64,000 bases of DNA from Sinotaia quadrata (GCA_028829895.1 CM054178.1:23231701-23295700); one strand, 5' to 3'; shown: positions 1 through 13,545, counted from the stretch's first letter. Made by a program: numbers and translations. Notes: generated by a model from the letters alone, not told the origin.

Positions 1-412
1 GTAGCAACAGGAGATTTGGGGAACAACAGCTCTATGTGACTGTCAGGAAAGCACAGACTAGTAGCACAGAGTAGCGTTTCAAGTGCCTAACGTCTTCGTA
101 AATATTTGATATCAGGAATCCAGACAGGATTCCAACCAAGCTTCACAACAAACAAACCGACTTACAAAAGTGTCAATAATAATAAAATAATAAAATTACA
201 GGTTTAATTTTTTTCTTCTGTCGATCTTAATTAAAATAAAGTTGAAGCGAGTAAAGCCTCAAATGTAAGTTGCAACACAAGTTACTCAGCTCTAAATTAA
301 TAGCTGAACATACTTTTTACATGTAAATCAAAACAACACAAGTTACTCAGCTCTAAACGAATAGCTGAACATACTTTTTACATGGGAAATCAAAACAACA
401 CATAGAACGTGG
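1..412. other. AT-rich DNA with a 61-bp direct duplication at 273-396
   Basis: CAACACAAGTTACTCAGCTC begins at 273 and again at 334, and the two copies stay alike through ACATACTTTTTACATG. The rest shows no feature. Confidence 0.8.
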
Positions 413-733
413 TCAACTATGCGATAATATGTGCAGCAAACAAGTGTTAACAGTTTTTGAAAATAGAATATCGAACAAGATTATATCTTTACGCCGGACT
501 TCGCCATTAACGATCCATTCATGCGAAGAGTCTGTGATCTCATCGCTGGTGGGACCCCTTAGTCGCATTGCTTCCACGTACTGGTTCAATGTTTGTAAAG
601 CTTTAACACGATTTTTTTTTTTTTTAAAGAAGCGCATGCTGTCACCGTGCTGCTCAATATACTGGCTCAAATGTTGGTAAAACTTTATCGCGACTGAAGC
701 ATACGATTCGACATTCAGGTCAATACAGGTCAA
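413..733 (-). CDS. Unrecognised open reading frame or exon, about 106 codons
   Basis: The frame is open from 733 down to a stop at 413 on the minus strand, and the stretch is less AT-rich than its flanks. It has no ATG at its 5' end (a TTG opens it; the first internal ATG is far in), so if real it would be an internal or terminal exon. A possible acceptor, CTTCAG, lies inside at about 683. The peptide has two similar segments, [13 protein letters not shown] and [12 protein letters not shown], separated by a run of A bases encoding KKKK, which suggests an internal duplication of a helical segment. I do not recognise the family, and nothing links it to DCP1 apart from being on the same strand. 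It may be chance. Confidence 0.25.
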   Translation of the reverse strand: MTCIDLNVESYASVAIKFYQHLSQYIEQHGDSMRFFKKKKNRVKALQTLNQYVEAMRLRGPTSDEITDSSHEWIVNGEVRRKDIILFDILFSKTVNTCLLHILSHS

Positions 734-811
734 AGTGAAAACGAATTCAGAAGCCGCTTAATGCACGTCTTAGAGTTATGTATACGTGTCTTGCGGATAT
801 GTGCGTGTTTG

Positions 812-813
<2 letters not shown>

Positions 814-902
<89 letters not shown>
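814..902. repeat. (GA)n microsatellite, about 40 repeats, plus a G run
   Basis: Uninterrupted GA from 814 to about 893, then nine G. Frames opened by it on both strands encode only Arg-Glu or Ser-Leu runs. Confidence 0.98.
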
Positions 903-2309
903 AATGAGAAAGAGAAGCTGAGGGAACCCTTACTAATCTCATACCTGTGTTACAAATCAGCTTCTACGGTAATGGTTGTGTGCACAAACGACTCCCTGAT
1001 TACCTTCGCAACCGTTAAAAGAACAAAAGTAATCTCCAATGGAAACGGTCGTAGCTAAGAATATCCTTTGTGATTACTCTCCAAGCAGGCACTTGAAATA
1101 TACACTCTTCTACCGGGAGTGCAAAAGTGTTAAACAACAACAAAAAAACATACACTCTGGTCAGCTCTCATGGCAGTAAAGAGAGTTGACAAAAAATTGT
1201 CTAAACGCCTTCAGATTCCACGAAGTTTCATTACATTAAAATTCATACAGTTATAAGGGTAAGAGGTTCTGCCGCCTGCAAAAGTGATAGCAATACACAA
1301 AATACTTGCTATCTACGAAAGAATCAAATTCACCGACACAAAGGATAATCGTACTAACCAAGAAGCTATTTTTAGACCGCATGATATAAAAACAGATGAA
1401 ATAAATAATGTTACATACGTAAACGTCACTAGAGGAGGGAGAGGTTAAACAGAATAGTAAACTGTTGACTCCTCAAACTGAACTCAAGACGGTTAAGTGG
1501 GAAAATCCATGATGAAAATGAACGTCCTAATACAGTGCCGGACATTTACGTATGTGTATTTATTTGGTGGTTTGTTTGCGGGATTGTAAGGGATGGGTGG
1601 CCAAAGGTTGAAAAGAGCTACATAGTACAGACTTGAAATAGTGAGCTGCAAATGAAATATATCAATCATAATTAAAAACAATGGATAAACACATGCACAC
1701 TTACACACACATAAACAGTCACTTATTCACAGACATACTAAAGTCTACAGACCTCGAGCATATAAATAAGGACAAAGAAAAATAGTCAAAAGATTTTTTA
1801 AAAATAAATAAAAATCAGAGGATGCTCGGAAGTCATTCTTGCCTAATATAAAAAGATTAAAACTGAGGTGTTAATAGCTACTTAATTTTTCAAGCTCCTT
1901 GCGAGCTAAGTCCAATGGAAAGGGACAATTTCTGACTTGGACTGTTAGATATGTAGTCGCTGAGTGTAGCTGACTGTTAAAATGTAGTTACAAGAGTAGG
2001 GGGCTGGGAGGTGGACATGAGCAGCATCTGCTTGAAATAGGATAAGTCCCGCTTGGAAATCTAAGTGCACAGTTGTGCATGAAGAATGCGGGTGTGAAGG
2101 TTCTGGTTAGTTGACACAGAGTTTATATATACCCAGTCAAGCCTTTTTGGAATTACTTGCAACAAATATTCAAGAAGTCTGGTAGGGGCAACTGTAAACC
2201 ACTGATGAGATATCTGATCAATAATGCAAAAATGGACTTAGAAAAATTTAATGTTAAATTTATTGTTCATGCATTGATTTCATACATTTTAGATTTTGAC
2301 TGCTTCATT

Positions 2310-2312
<3 letters not shown>
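903..2312. other. Unannotated AT-rich stretch
   Basis: No exon-like segment, RNA gene or repeat recognised. Short open frames here lack splice or start context. Confidence 0.6.

Positions 2313-2404
<92 letters not shown>
2313..2404. repeat. (CA)n microsatellite, about 46 repeats
   Basis: Perfect CA dinucleotide run ending in CACATA. Confidence 0.98.
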
Positions 2405-2408
<4 letters not shown>

Positions 2409-3069
2409 TAGAAATTATGTATTAGTGATTGAAGTATGTATGATGGATAACAATTCTCTTGCAGACCGTAAGTTGAATGACTGGAGAGAAATCGAGAAAG
2501 AGAGTGTGGGAAATTTTGAATTGAATCTAAGCATCGCACTCAAATGCTTTTTTAGTTTCAGCCTTCAGCTTTCTCTTTTGGTTTTTTTTGTTGACTCCAC
2601 GACCGTTTGAAGTCACTGATGGCTGTCTCTGAATCGACGTATGAGCTGTCTCGTCAAACTACTGTTTACCACGGAATCCCAGGGTGATATCATTGCTGTC
2701 CTATTTTCAGGAGATCCTAGTTTGCTCAAGAGACTGTGTACATGAGTGAAGTGGACCCTGGTGTTGTGCTGATTGTTATAAACCTTCTTTATATGATTTC
2801 TTATGATGCAGCATATACAGAACAGTTCATGAACTCAGTTGATTATCTCTCTTTCTTCAAACTCATGTTTATAATTTGTAAAACTTTGATTAGAGATTGT
2901 TCCCTCCGTTTTTGTTGAATATTGATTGTGTAAGAGAAGAAACTTGAACATTTTGCTTAGTAATGTAAGTACGTGACCTGTTTCAAATTTAGATGCATTT
3001 TTAAATATATTATTTTATAATAAATTTTTATCTTTTGTTAAATCCTTCTTATGCATGTTAATTGATGCA

Positions 3070-3185
3070 TGTCTGGTGGGTGGATGGGGGCTTGATGAGC
3101 CAATTATTTGGATGTTGGTAAGTGTTAAATTACTTAAGTAGGAAGTTCCACCTGCAAACAGATAAATTATGTGTCAGTAGTACAT
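3070..3185 (-). mobile_element. Family A fragment (A1), inverted relative to A2
   Basis: GTGGGTGGATGGGGGCT at about 3077 and GGAAGTTCCACCTGCAAACA at about 3141 match, on the opposite strand, the region of A2 near 3760-3850 and of the inverted copy near 50110-50190. The homology may extend further in both directions but is too weak to fix by eye. With A2 it forms an inverted pair about 400 bp apart. Confidence 0.45.
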
Positions 3186-3556
3186 TAATTATAGTGGTGT
3201 GTGAGTGTGGAATTCTTGTTGGAAACAAATCCTAAATTTAACCACTGATAAGTGATTACGTTTATTAAAGGATAAAGGAATTCATAATAATAGCCATAAT
3301 AGAGGCCAAACATACTGTAGCGGCCACAGAAGGATAAGAAAAAGATATAATTTTGCACATCATTCTGAATGTGGAATACTGACTAAAAATAGACAAATTT
3401 CTCTGCAGGAATGAATCCCAGAATGCATTCCTTCAGAAGCCAGGTCAAATATCTATTTCAACATCTTCCTGTCTCATAGCTGTCTATGACTCCAAATAAC
3501 ATATGAAATAAGCATGTTTTGAATTCAATAGGAGAAATTTTAACTAAAGAGCATAA

Positions 3557-5310
3557 GGTGACATCTCTCTGGGCACCCTCCACTTGTTATGATTATTATT
3601 TATTAATTAATAACACATAGCTAATTACAAGTGATTGAGAATATTAATTTATAGTTATTAATAATTCTCCCACAAAACCAACATGTCTCCAACTTGGCGG
3701 ACTATAAGAGTGTTGTAAAATTCTACTCTTTATACAATAATAGGATAGAAGTTTTACTGCCGCATAATGTTTCTGCAGGTGGAAACTTCTTTCTAAAGGA
3801 GTAATAAAAATCCGTCTTTTATTTATATTTAACGAACCCTCACCAACCCACTATTACTTCAACATAAGGCTTTAATACATATGCAAGAAGGTTAATAAAT
3901 TTAACAATAAATTTAGTAAATCAACAATCAAATATACAACATATGAATATACAGAAGAGCGTTGACATTTACATCACTTCACAACAATGTTTGATTACGT
4001 TAGACACTCATTCAGTTCATCCTAGCATAGACATCAGCAGTCAAATTAACATCCATCCATCCATCCACCCAAATTCCACCCACCCACCCACCCATCCATC
4101 CATCCATCCATCTATCTATCTAAGTTCATAGATATAATTAATCATAGAAATGAGAATGGAGTTTTAGAGAGATAGTTATACACTATGATATAGTTATACG
4201 CTATAGTCAATGTACATAACCTTTTCAAAGATGTCAGCTTTCACTAGCATGTGTTCACAATCACGCAGTTTGTAAACAAGACTCTTTCTTATTAGATGAT
4301 GGTCAAACGTACCCCTTATACAACTGTTCCAGAATATTTGAAACGCTCACATAACATACGTGGAGAATCGTCCTGAACTTCACATGCACTATCAAAGTAT
4401 ATCATGCAGAATGTTCTAGAATCTTCATGTGTGCTACTCAAGCACACAACGAGGAATGTTCAAAATAATTTTCGTGAATTCTCAAGACCAAACTCAAGCC
4501 TCAATTTTCGCCATATTGGCTCTCAAATGGAATTCACAGGAATCAATTTACAGCAACATGCTTATTGATAAGTTCAATGATAACGCTGGATACACACCAA
4601 TGTAAATCTAGTAGAGTGCAGTAGTTACTGTAGACTGAAGCAGATACAATGTTATGAAACAAAAGAAAAAGGCAAGCTCTTTTCTGCAAAAGTCAAATTA
4701 ATGCAGCACTATATTTCAGACATATTTCATCTCTAAACTCCTTTTTCCCTTAAACACATTCTCAACTTACAAATCCTGCAATGATATTTATTAGAGTGAG
4801 AAATACAGCATTGATCAAAATTCACAAGTACAATGTACAACACAATGAAATTAGTGAACATAGAAATAAACATTCTCCAATTCAAATCATAGATAAAAAA
4901 CAAATAGGCCTACATATGAAATATTTTGAAGTCCATTCTTTCTTTATCAGTCAGTTAACTTACCATAAGCTAACGATCACATTTATTACCAGACCTGAGT
5001 TATGTCAAAATCAAAGTGATTAGAATATAGGACTTTCTTCAACAAAATAACTTTGTACATCCGACTGGATGAAGTTGATATGAACAAGTGTGAGACTATT
5101 TTCAGAAAAAAACTATCATCTGCTTGGAACTGGTTTGGATTGCATCAGCAAATTCTATATATTCTTTACCTGAGTTGTTTACTCTAACTCTGGTATTTAC
5201 AAAAATATCGTCATGCATAGCACCCGAAGGTCATGCCACTTTGACATTTAACAGTTTATACAACAATTAAATTTAGAAATAGGGTCAGGCAAATTTACTC
5301 AGCCACAAAT
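3557..5310 (+). mobile_element. Interspersed repeat family A, long copy (A2)
   Basis: This is one of at least five related segments in the window. The left end has GGTGACATCTCTCTGGGCA, then an ATT-rich stretch and CTAATTACAAGTGAT; the right end has GAACAAGTGTGAGACTATT, GGAACTGGTTTGGATTGCAT and finally a CAAATTTACT block. The whole length aligns by eye with the copies at 16521-17980 and, inverted, 48010-50391. It has no coding capacity, no obvious inverted termini and no poly-A tail, so the class is unknown; a non-autonomous DNA element or a decayed LTR are the main options. Confidence 0.75.
4046..4122. repeat. CCAT/CCCA/TCTA tetranucleotide tract within family A copy A2
   Basis: CATC repeats grade into CCCA and back to CATC and TCTA. 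The tract lies where A3 has a short TA run, so it grew after insertion. Confidence 0.9.
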
Positions 5311-5579
5311 TATATTTCTCTCTCTCTCTTCACTCACACATACATAAAGTGTCAGTATTGTTTTAAATTTAGATTACTAAGGACCTGTTGAAGACTGTTA
5401 TCACGACAAGTTTTCAAAAAAACGTTACTGCCATTTAAGAGCACTTAAGTTTTGACAGGACCGATTAACAACTGGAACTGTTTCTGATATTTCTGTAAGT
5501 CTGAAGGGTACAAGCACACATTTCAGTACAGTTCCCTGGTTTATATTGTCTCGCCAAGTTTTCACTCTATCAGCATACT

Positions 5580-6330
5580 AAACATAAAATTGTCCTGTAC
5601 AATCTAGACTAAAATGTGTCCTGTATAATCTAGACTAAAATGTGACTTTAACAATATAGACTAAAGGGTTTCTTTTACAATCTTTATTATAAATGTCTAA
5701 CACTTGCAGAAATTTTAATGAATATTATATAAAATCTCCAACATCAGTAGCGTTTAGATAGAAATCTCAATATTGCTAGTGAATCAATTATATAAAAATT
5801 CCACTGTCAGTAGTGTTTAATAGAAATCTCAATATTGCTAGCGAATCAATTATATAAAAATTCCACATTTAGTAGTGCTAAGAGAAAAGTTTGAATGTTG
5901 CCAAGGGAATCATTGAATTTAAAAAAAAAACACCTGTCATTTCTGCTATTATTTAGGCTAAGAGAAATTTTATTGATGTCAAGTGAGCGAACGATGTAAA
6001 AAGATCAAAATTTCAATAATAATAAGAAAAAATTAATGTTGCCCAGTGAATCAATGACAAGAAAGTTCTAACATTTAATAGCAAACAAAGTCGTCGAGAA
6101 ATGTTAATGCCGCCAAGCGATTCAACATCATAAAAAAGTTCCAAATTTTAAAAGTACTCCGAGAAATGTTAATGCCGCTCAGAAAATCAATAACATCAAA
6201 ATAAAAATTTAATAGCACCAAGAATCATCGATGACATTAAAAATTTTAAATTTCAAAGTTTTAAACATGAACTATTCCAATGCTAAAAGAATGAAGACAT
6301 GAAAATGAAACTACTTACAGATGAGAACTA
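5580..6330. repeat. Degenerate tandem repeat field, about 60-bp period
   Basis: Diverged units recur with AGAAATCTCAATATTGCTAG, then GAATCAATTATATAAAAA and TTCCA. The first part (5590-5680) has shorter repeats of AATCTAGACTAAAATGTG. Copies become hard to align beyond 6250. Confidence 0.75.
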
Positions 6331-6600
6331 GCGTATCTACAAGTATAGAGTTTTAAATATGAAATGAAACTATTTACGGAAATGAAATGCAACTATTAGC
6401 GTGTCTACAAGTATAGAGTTTTAAATATGAAATGAAACTATTTACGGAAATGAAATGCAACTATTAGCGTGTCTACAAGTATAGAGTTTTAAATATGAAA
6501 TGAAACTATTTACGGAAATGAAATGCAACTATTAGCGTGTCTACAAGTATAGAGTTTTAAATATGAAATGAAACTATTAATGGATGAGAACTGTAGTGTT
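6331..6600. repeat. 68-bp minisatellite, nearly 4 units
   Basis: GTGTCTACAAGTATAGAG begins units at 6331 (variant), about 6399, 6467 and 6535. The middle units are almost identical. Diverged relatives (AATTAAACTATTTATGG) continue to about 6900. Confidence 0.92.
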
Positions 6601-6910
6601 CCAAATATGAGAAAAGAAACTATTTAAAGATTGCAAAATATTCTGTAATAACGGAGTTCCAAAAAATCAAATTAAACTATTTATGGATTGAGAACTATCG
6701 TGGCTATCAGTTTAGAGTTTCAGATTAAACTATTATATAGTCTGAGAAATAATGTGTTTATCAGAGATTCCAAATATCAAATTAAACTATTCATGTTTCA
6801 AATTAAACTGTTTATGGTCACAAAATATTGTGTTTATCTGAACAGTTCCCCCCAAAATTCAACTATTTATGGATAAGACTGAGTCTACTTACATAAGTAC
6901 TACACAGTTC

Positions 6911-9365
6911 AAGTATAAAATAGAAAAGAGTACTGTAATTTGAGAGTTAAAAACTTACATAAGAAATGAACTGAAATTCTTATTAGTTCAAATCTTGTAA
7001 TTGAAACGCGTGGTTGTTGGTGATATTTTAAAGCTTACACTTTAAAAAAAAAAGGATGCAATTAACAGTTAAATACCTGCATTTAACAGTCTACAAACAA
7101 TTCTGGGAAAACTTCATATTCTTTTCTTCAAAGGTGAGTTTTGCAAATTTCTGCATATTAAAAACGCTAATTAATTTAATTTAAATTAATTTTAAGAAAA
7201 TATATACGATATTATCAAATGGCATCGGAGCATAAGACTGATATAGTAAAGTTTTTATAGAAAGAGCAAGAATTTCACGGTCATTTGTATTACTGGAAGC
7301 GTTGAGAGTGTGCAAGAATTTCACGGTCACTTGTATTACCGGAAGCGTTGGGAGTGTGCAAGAATTTCACGGTTACGTAAATTAGTTACGGTACTGACTT
7401 ATATTACTGCAACATTGTGCATGGATTTCACCGTCTCCATAGTCTGTCAAGATGATTAATAAAAGTAGAATTTTTACTTTCACCGTTACCAAATTCTGTC
7501 AAGATGTTTAATTTAGAACATTATAAAAGTAGGTTTTGAATTTCACGGTTGCTGATTTCTTCCTCAACCTCACAAATATATCCTTATTATTGGTTTTTTA
7601 TATTTCTTTTTGGACTTAAAAATTAATATGTTTCAGTAATTCTTTATATATAGAACTATTTAATTTCTTTGTTGCCAATGTATATCCTACAAGGATTGCT
7701 TATTGTTATTGCAATTAATTACCACATCTCTGAGCATACTGTTATAATGAATCCAACCAATCACTGGGCAATTAAAATTAAATTAAGAAAGAACAGTAAA
7801 AACAAAATCAATCATGAAATCACTTGGCAACAACAGTAGGCTTTTAATATGTATATTTTGTCGTTAAAACAACACAACTATTCCCACCCTTGTTTAACAA
7901 CAAAAACAAAACAAAACAAACTAAAAAGCTTGTATAGTATTTAAAGGAAAGTTTATACGGTTAGAATTTGTTAAGCAAAAGAGCTTCACACACAATACGC
8001 CCTAGTTGGCTATCCATATCTGGGTATTGATAATATTTCTACCGGTAAAATTTCCTAAAATGTCCCAAGCTTTCCCATAGTCTCCAGTTGTATTGCATAT
8101 TTTATTATGTAATGCAGTCAGTAAACAGGAAGTAAACAAACAGTGTGCATGAGCTGATCCACCAAATTAGTGTCCAGCGCTTCTGGCCTTTCGAGAATGC
8201 GTCAAAGGCAAGCCTGGACAAAATCAATATAGCTTAAACTAAATGCACAATGGTCAGTGATCTTGTGATGCTATATGCTATATTATTTAACTAACTTTTT
8301 CCCTAGGGAAAAAACTCTCTTTAATTTTTTTTGTTGTTACGAATTGGTTATATCACACTTCTGCAAATTATCTGCACGCATCAACACTGAAGGGGGTTAA
8401 TCTGATTAAACCCACTAGATGTTTATTTATTTATTATAAAACGGTCATAACAAAGAAAAAGTTAACAAATAACAGACGTCTGTATTTTGCCTTTTTAAAA
8501 ATATATAAATAATGTATTATAATGCACACGAAAAAAACAGCAGAGATGCTAAAATCAATTAACAGGTTTCTCTCTAATTCGGCTAAAAACTGTTTTTATG
8601 CTTGGCCATTGTTTAAATATGAATACCTTCAATACGTAAACAAGTATTAGCTTCAAGAGATCGTGTTCTGTTAGTGCTAGCGAGCTATGAGTTTGGGTTG
8701 TTGCTCTGTGTGCATGCGTGCGTGCACTGACTTATTTTTGACAGGGCGCTTAAGTTGATACTGTCCAATGCTCTAACAGGTTAAGTAAAAGCTCGCCCTG
8801 AGTTCCCACTGCCTGTGTTACAAGTGCATGGAAAGGCACGACACTGTGAACACAAATCCGTACATGCACATAACACGTATTCGTACTTTCGCAGGCCACT
8901 GTCAATCCTGATGTAGTATTCGATCGTGGTGCAGCAAAGTGCGCACTAGTTTCAAGTCCAAACCAGCAGCTGCCTCATTTGCCATTCAAAAGTTTGCAAT
9001 AGTGGAACTATTTTGTGTGACGTTCAATAGGAAGAGACAGATCGAATATGCGATAGCATTCATTTGCAAGGTGTGGACTTGCAAACGTCATAAAATGCAG
9101 TAATAAACAAGCTGCAACTGAACGCTATCACTCGCAGGGCCTACAAAATAAGGGTGAGATAAATGTGGACAGCCGATATATATATATATATCGTGCCTGA
9201 AAACTGATCGGCTGTGTAAAAGTGTTCAATTAAAATTTGAAATTTATAAACACACACATACACATGAGTGCATTCACATGTACATAAAATATGCATTTGG
9301 TTCTTAAAGTTACAGTGTTGCAAAATGTGTCTGCTTGCAATGGAAGGGAAAAGAGCAGATAGTCA
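6911..9365. other. AT-rich stretch with a short 46-bp repeat at 7265-7375
   Basis: CAAGAATTTCACGGT begins at 7267, 7313 and 7359, giving 2.4 copies of a 46-bp unit. Weak relatives (TTTCACGGTTGC) persist to 7550. Otherwise I see no gene; the more GC-rich part at 8640-9010 has no long frame. Confidence 0.65.
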
Positions 9366-9379
9366 TCCGGCACTACGTT

Positions 9380-9590
9380 TTTCTTGTTAAGAGTATTCTA
9401 CATAATCTATTCTCTAGTTTTAGATTTTTCTTTTCTGTAAAGTGTATTCTACATAATCTATTCTCTAGTTATAGATTGTTCTTTCCTTGTTAAGAGTATT
9501 CTACATAATCTATTCTCTTGTTTCAGCTGTTTTCTTTTCTGTAAAGTGTATTCTACATAATCTATTCTAAAGTTTTAGCTGTTATCCTTT
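9380..9590. repeat. Minisatellite, 55-60 bp unit in alternating types
   Basis: GTATTCTACATAATCTATTC occurs four times. The joining sequence alternates between CTTGTTAAGA and TTTTCTGTAAAGT, so the real period may be a dimer of about 115 bp. Confidence 0.88.
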
Positions 9591-9639
9591 TCTTTTTGAA
9601 TTTACAAGTAACTGCATAATGCGTGTCGTGAAAAGGTTT

Positions 9640-9842
9640 TAACATTTCATCTCACTTTAAACAAAGAAGTGTTCACATTTCACCTACTTTAAACTTAAGA
9701 GGTGTTCACATTTCACCTCACTTTAAACTTAAGAGGTGTTCACATTTCACCTATTTTAAACTAAGAGGTGTTCACATTTCACCTCACTTTAAACTTAAGA
9801 GGTGTTCACATTTCACTTCACTTTAAACTAAGAGGTGTGAAC
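9640..9842. repeat. Minisatellite, 33-36 bp unit, about 5 copies
   Basis: GTTCACATTTCACCT…CTTTAAAC…AAGAGGT recurs with one- or two-base length changes between copies. Confidence 0.9.
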
Positions 9843-10339
9843 ATTTGAGCGCATGTACACGGCACCCTCCGCCAGTCGACACGCAAGCAAAAAAGGTCCA
9901 TATAGTACGACGTCCCTTAATCAGGCACGCTGTTAAGGCCGGACAATTGAGTTATAGATTTTACCTACTTTCCAAATGCATACCAGCAGGCGAGAACGGT
10001 CATCAATAATTCACTACTGCCGAGAAATCCTTTCCAAGTAATCTTCAGTGGTGTTGAAGGTGTCTGTGTTTCCAGTAGGTGACAAGCGAGAAGATTCCTT
10101 CATATTGTAAAGTTTTGTTGGGGGTAGGGTGGGCTGGGAGGAGGTAAACTGAAATGCACATTTCTTCAAAGCAAAATTCATAACAATGCGCGTGTATGTG
10201 TGAATATGACCGTGTATGTCAATCTCTTCAAACTAAAGATATAACAAGATACTTGAACATACATCCATCAGTGTGCGTTTGTGTCTGCGTATGTGCGCGC
10301 GCGTGTGGAGGCGACTAAAGGGCGAAAAGAGAGCGCTTA

Positions 10340-10514
10340 TTTAATAGCGGCATGGTAAGATATTTAGCTAAAATATACTATTACTAAACTGTGTTTGTTT
10401 AATAGCGGCATGGTAAGATATTTAGCTAAAATATACTATTACTAAACTGTGTTTGTTTAATAGCGGCATGGTAAGATATTTAGCTAAAATATACTATTAC
10501 TAAACTGTGTTTGT
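10340..10514. repeat. 58-bp minisatellite, 3 identical units
   Basis: TTAATAGCGGCATGG begins at 10341, 10399 and 10457. The three units look identical, which implies recent amplification. Confidence 0.95.
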
Positions 10515-10640
10515 TTGCTTGCACATTTGATTACATAAAAGTATTTTTGACGTGTGTGCTAATTAAGAAATGGAATGATCTAGTTAAATGACGACAAAGT
10601 AAATTCAGAAGTCTTTAGAGTTTAAATACGAGGACTGCAC

Positions 10641-10730
10641 GACAACTGTTTACAGAGAATAGTCAAGTAGACATCAATCATAAAGACAACTGTTTACAGA
10701 GAATAGTCAAGTAGACATCAATCATAAAGA
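10641..10730. repeat. 44-bp tandem duplication
   Basis: GACAACTGTTTACAGAG begins at 10641 and 10685 and the two units match throughout. Confidence 0.92.
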
Positions 10731-10769
10731 CAAAAAGCGAATCGTATGTATTGTGAACAAAACTACTGA

Positions 10770-11260
10770 CACTTAAGGTGAATTATGAACCCAATATAAT
10801 CCGGTAAAATCAATACCACCAAACAAAAAATACAAATAGCCAAAATAAGCAAGTAATGAATCACAAGTAATACTGTCCACCATAGACAACTTCGATGAAA
10901 AGTGGCCTCAGTGTAAATTGCCCGATGTTATACGCCACTATAAACAGATCAAATGAAAAGCGAATGCTGTGCAATGTGTTTGAAGTGAACAACAACAAAG
11001 AACAAACTGAAGACGACTCCTATGCAACTCTTTCAAATAAAAAAACGTAACCAGTCAGTTAAGATTAAAACTGTAAACAATGTAATGTGCATAAGTTAAC
11101 GCCATCAAAGACAAATGAAATGACAAGTAAAAATTATGTTCTATTGCCAAAGTAAATGTCATCATTGACAGTTAAGAAGAAAAGTAAATTCTATGTAAAT
11201 TGCCTAAAGTTAACGTCACTATAAACAATCAAGTTGAGAAGTAAGTACTGTGGAATTACT
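10770..11260. repeat. Degenerate tandem repeat field, roughly 60-65 bp
   Basis: Diverged copies of AAGTTAACGTCACTATAAACAA with flanking AGTAAATTCTATGTAAATTG recur. The period is irregular. Confidence 0.55.
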
Positions 11261-13040
11261 CTTCACGTTTGATATAGCCAATATGTAACACCGAAATTTC
11301 AAAGTGAGAAATTTTGTTTTTCTTTCTATGCCAGAGTTATATAGAGGAGAAGGTTCTCTCACTCTTTCTTCCATTTTTATGAACGATCAACACAAATATA
11401 CGTGACGCTAAGCCGCACCATGAGGTCGTAACCTTGTACTTAATTTACGATGTAGTGATACGCTGACGGCTTTGCCTTTGCATCCCTGAAAGTTGCAGAA
11501 AACTTGGCCATGACACTGCTGGAAGCGTTTGTACGCTGTCAACAAAGCCAGCTGACAACTAGGTCAACTCAATCACAGTATTTGTTTATTTAATGGTTAT
11601 GAAACTAGAAATTGTGTAAACCGGAAAATCATCTGGAATTCTTGCCTGATATTTTATAAATACCCAAACGTGAATAGTCGTGGGGTCACCATTTTCAGTG
11701 AATGCGCAAGCTGTTAATTGCTTTGAGTAGCAATTTTACGGAATTATGAGGCAAGATTACATACTTTATAAATTTCCATCATTATAATTTTAAAGTAGTC
11801 TCTAGCTGTGAGAAACTATTTGGAAATATTAATATATTTGTTGTCTCTACATGACAACTGAGGGAATTGTGAATCATAACGTATAAGTGTTGTTTTGACT
11901 AGGTATGCCAATATTAAGTGATTTCATACAAGTGATGCTATGTAAATGGTGCTAGGATTATTTTTCTTTTAATCGCTGCCAGTCCTGGAAATCAAATGAG
12001 GAACGTGCGACACCAGATGGTCATTCAACTGCCACATCTACCATCGCCATTCATGACTGAGAATTAAGCTCTCCCACACAAACATTAAATTCAATCTGTC
12101 TGATTCAAATCATATATTCATAAGAAAGTCTGGGATATGAGAACTGTGTTGCAGGTTTCGCTAAAAAGAAATATGTAATTTGTAAGTAGTTTACTATTTA
12201 TTAAATTGTTTATTATTTTCTCTGTACTTAATTAATTCTTTGGATGACCGGTAATAGGGATCGGCGACCCGCAGACATGATGAATGAGATTTAATTAAGA
12301 CGAGGGGGTAATAAGTCACCAATCCTATATTAAGCTATATCGAGCTGAACAGCGTTATTGCAACAGGTGTTAATACAGAGACAAGAAGAGTAGACGAAAC
12401 CATGGTGCTGTTAGTAGTATTAATATTAATTATCTAAACCAATAGTATTAACAATTAATATACTAGCAGGGTCATGTATAAACCCCACAAGTCCCACTAG
12501 GCATTCTCAGTATGTTCATAACTTAGCTTCACACTCTTACCCCATAATGAGATGCTTGTGACAATAACACTTCACAATAATCATAATAACTGTACACAAT
12601 ACTATTTCAAAGGCAGCAATACATTTTCACAATGTTACTTTCCAGTCTGCAATAAGAAAGTTACTTCATACTGGGCAAGTCCATTGTTGTCATTCGCCTT
12701 GTCTGAAAATATTTTTGAATGCATTTATAATCAAAAAGTAATTTCCTTCTTGCTATGTCCATCTTAATTACTAATTCAAATGTCAAGCTTTGCTTAGTGT
12801 GAAAATTATGCTTGCTAACGTCACACCATAATTACTAATTTATCAAGAGTGGACATATTTTTTTTTTTAATATCACCTGATGCAATGACAGGGATAATGG
12901 TGAAAAGAAACCCACAATTATAAATAAACTGCTCAACTACTGGAGTACTCTGTATTGATATAAAAAAAAACAGTGTGTGAAAGAGAGGCATCAACGGCAA
13001 TCTTAACTGGTGGAATATTTGTTAAAAAGAAAAATGTGAA
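11261..13040. other. Unannotated AT-rich stretch
   Basis: No exon, RNA gene or repeat family recognised. A few GC-richer pockets (11400-11580) have no long frame. Confidence 0.6.
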
Positions 13041-13049
13041 GAAAAACTC

Positions 13050-13465
13050 CAGATATCGACAGAATGTTTCAAAAGTGGTGAATGTTGGCAATGGAATTAG
13101 TAATAAAAAACCGAGATATCGACATAATGTTTCAAAAGTGGTGAATGTTGGCAATGGAATTAGTAATAAAAAACCGAGATATTGACATAATGTTTCAAAA
13201 GTGGTGAATGTTGGCAATGGAATTAGTAATAAAAAACCGAGATATTGACATAATGTTTCAAAAGTGGTGTATGTTGGCAATGGAATTAGTAATAAAAAAC
13301 CGAGATATCGACATAATGTTTCAAAAGTGGTGTATGTTGGCAATGGAATTAGTAATAAAATACCGAGATATCGACAGAATGTTTCAAAAGTGGTGTATGT
13401 TGGCAATGGAATTAGTAATAAAATACCGAGATATCGACAGAATGTTTCAAAAGTGGTGTATGCGC
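13050..13465. repeat. 63-bp minisatellite, about 6.6 units
   Basis: GAATGTTTCAAAAGTGGTG or its AATAATG variant recurs every 63 bases with GGCAATGGAATTAGTAATAAAA. The period is a multiple of three, so frames stay open on both strands (for example TYTTFETFCRYLG repeats on the minus strand). The array ends at a TG tract. Confidence 0.95.
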
Positions 13466-13473
13466 TGACAGAA

Positions 13474-13475
<2 letters not shown>

Positions 13476-13543
<68 letters not shown>
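13476..13543. repeat. (TG)n microsatellite, about 33 repeats
   Basis: Perfect GT run directly after the 63-bp minisatellite. Confidence 0.98.
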
Positions 13544-13545
<2 letters not shown>

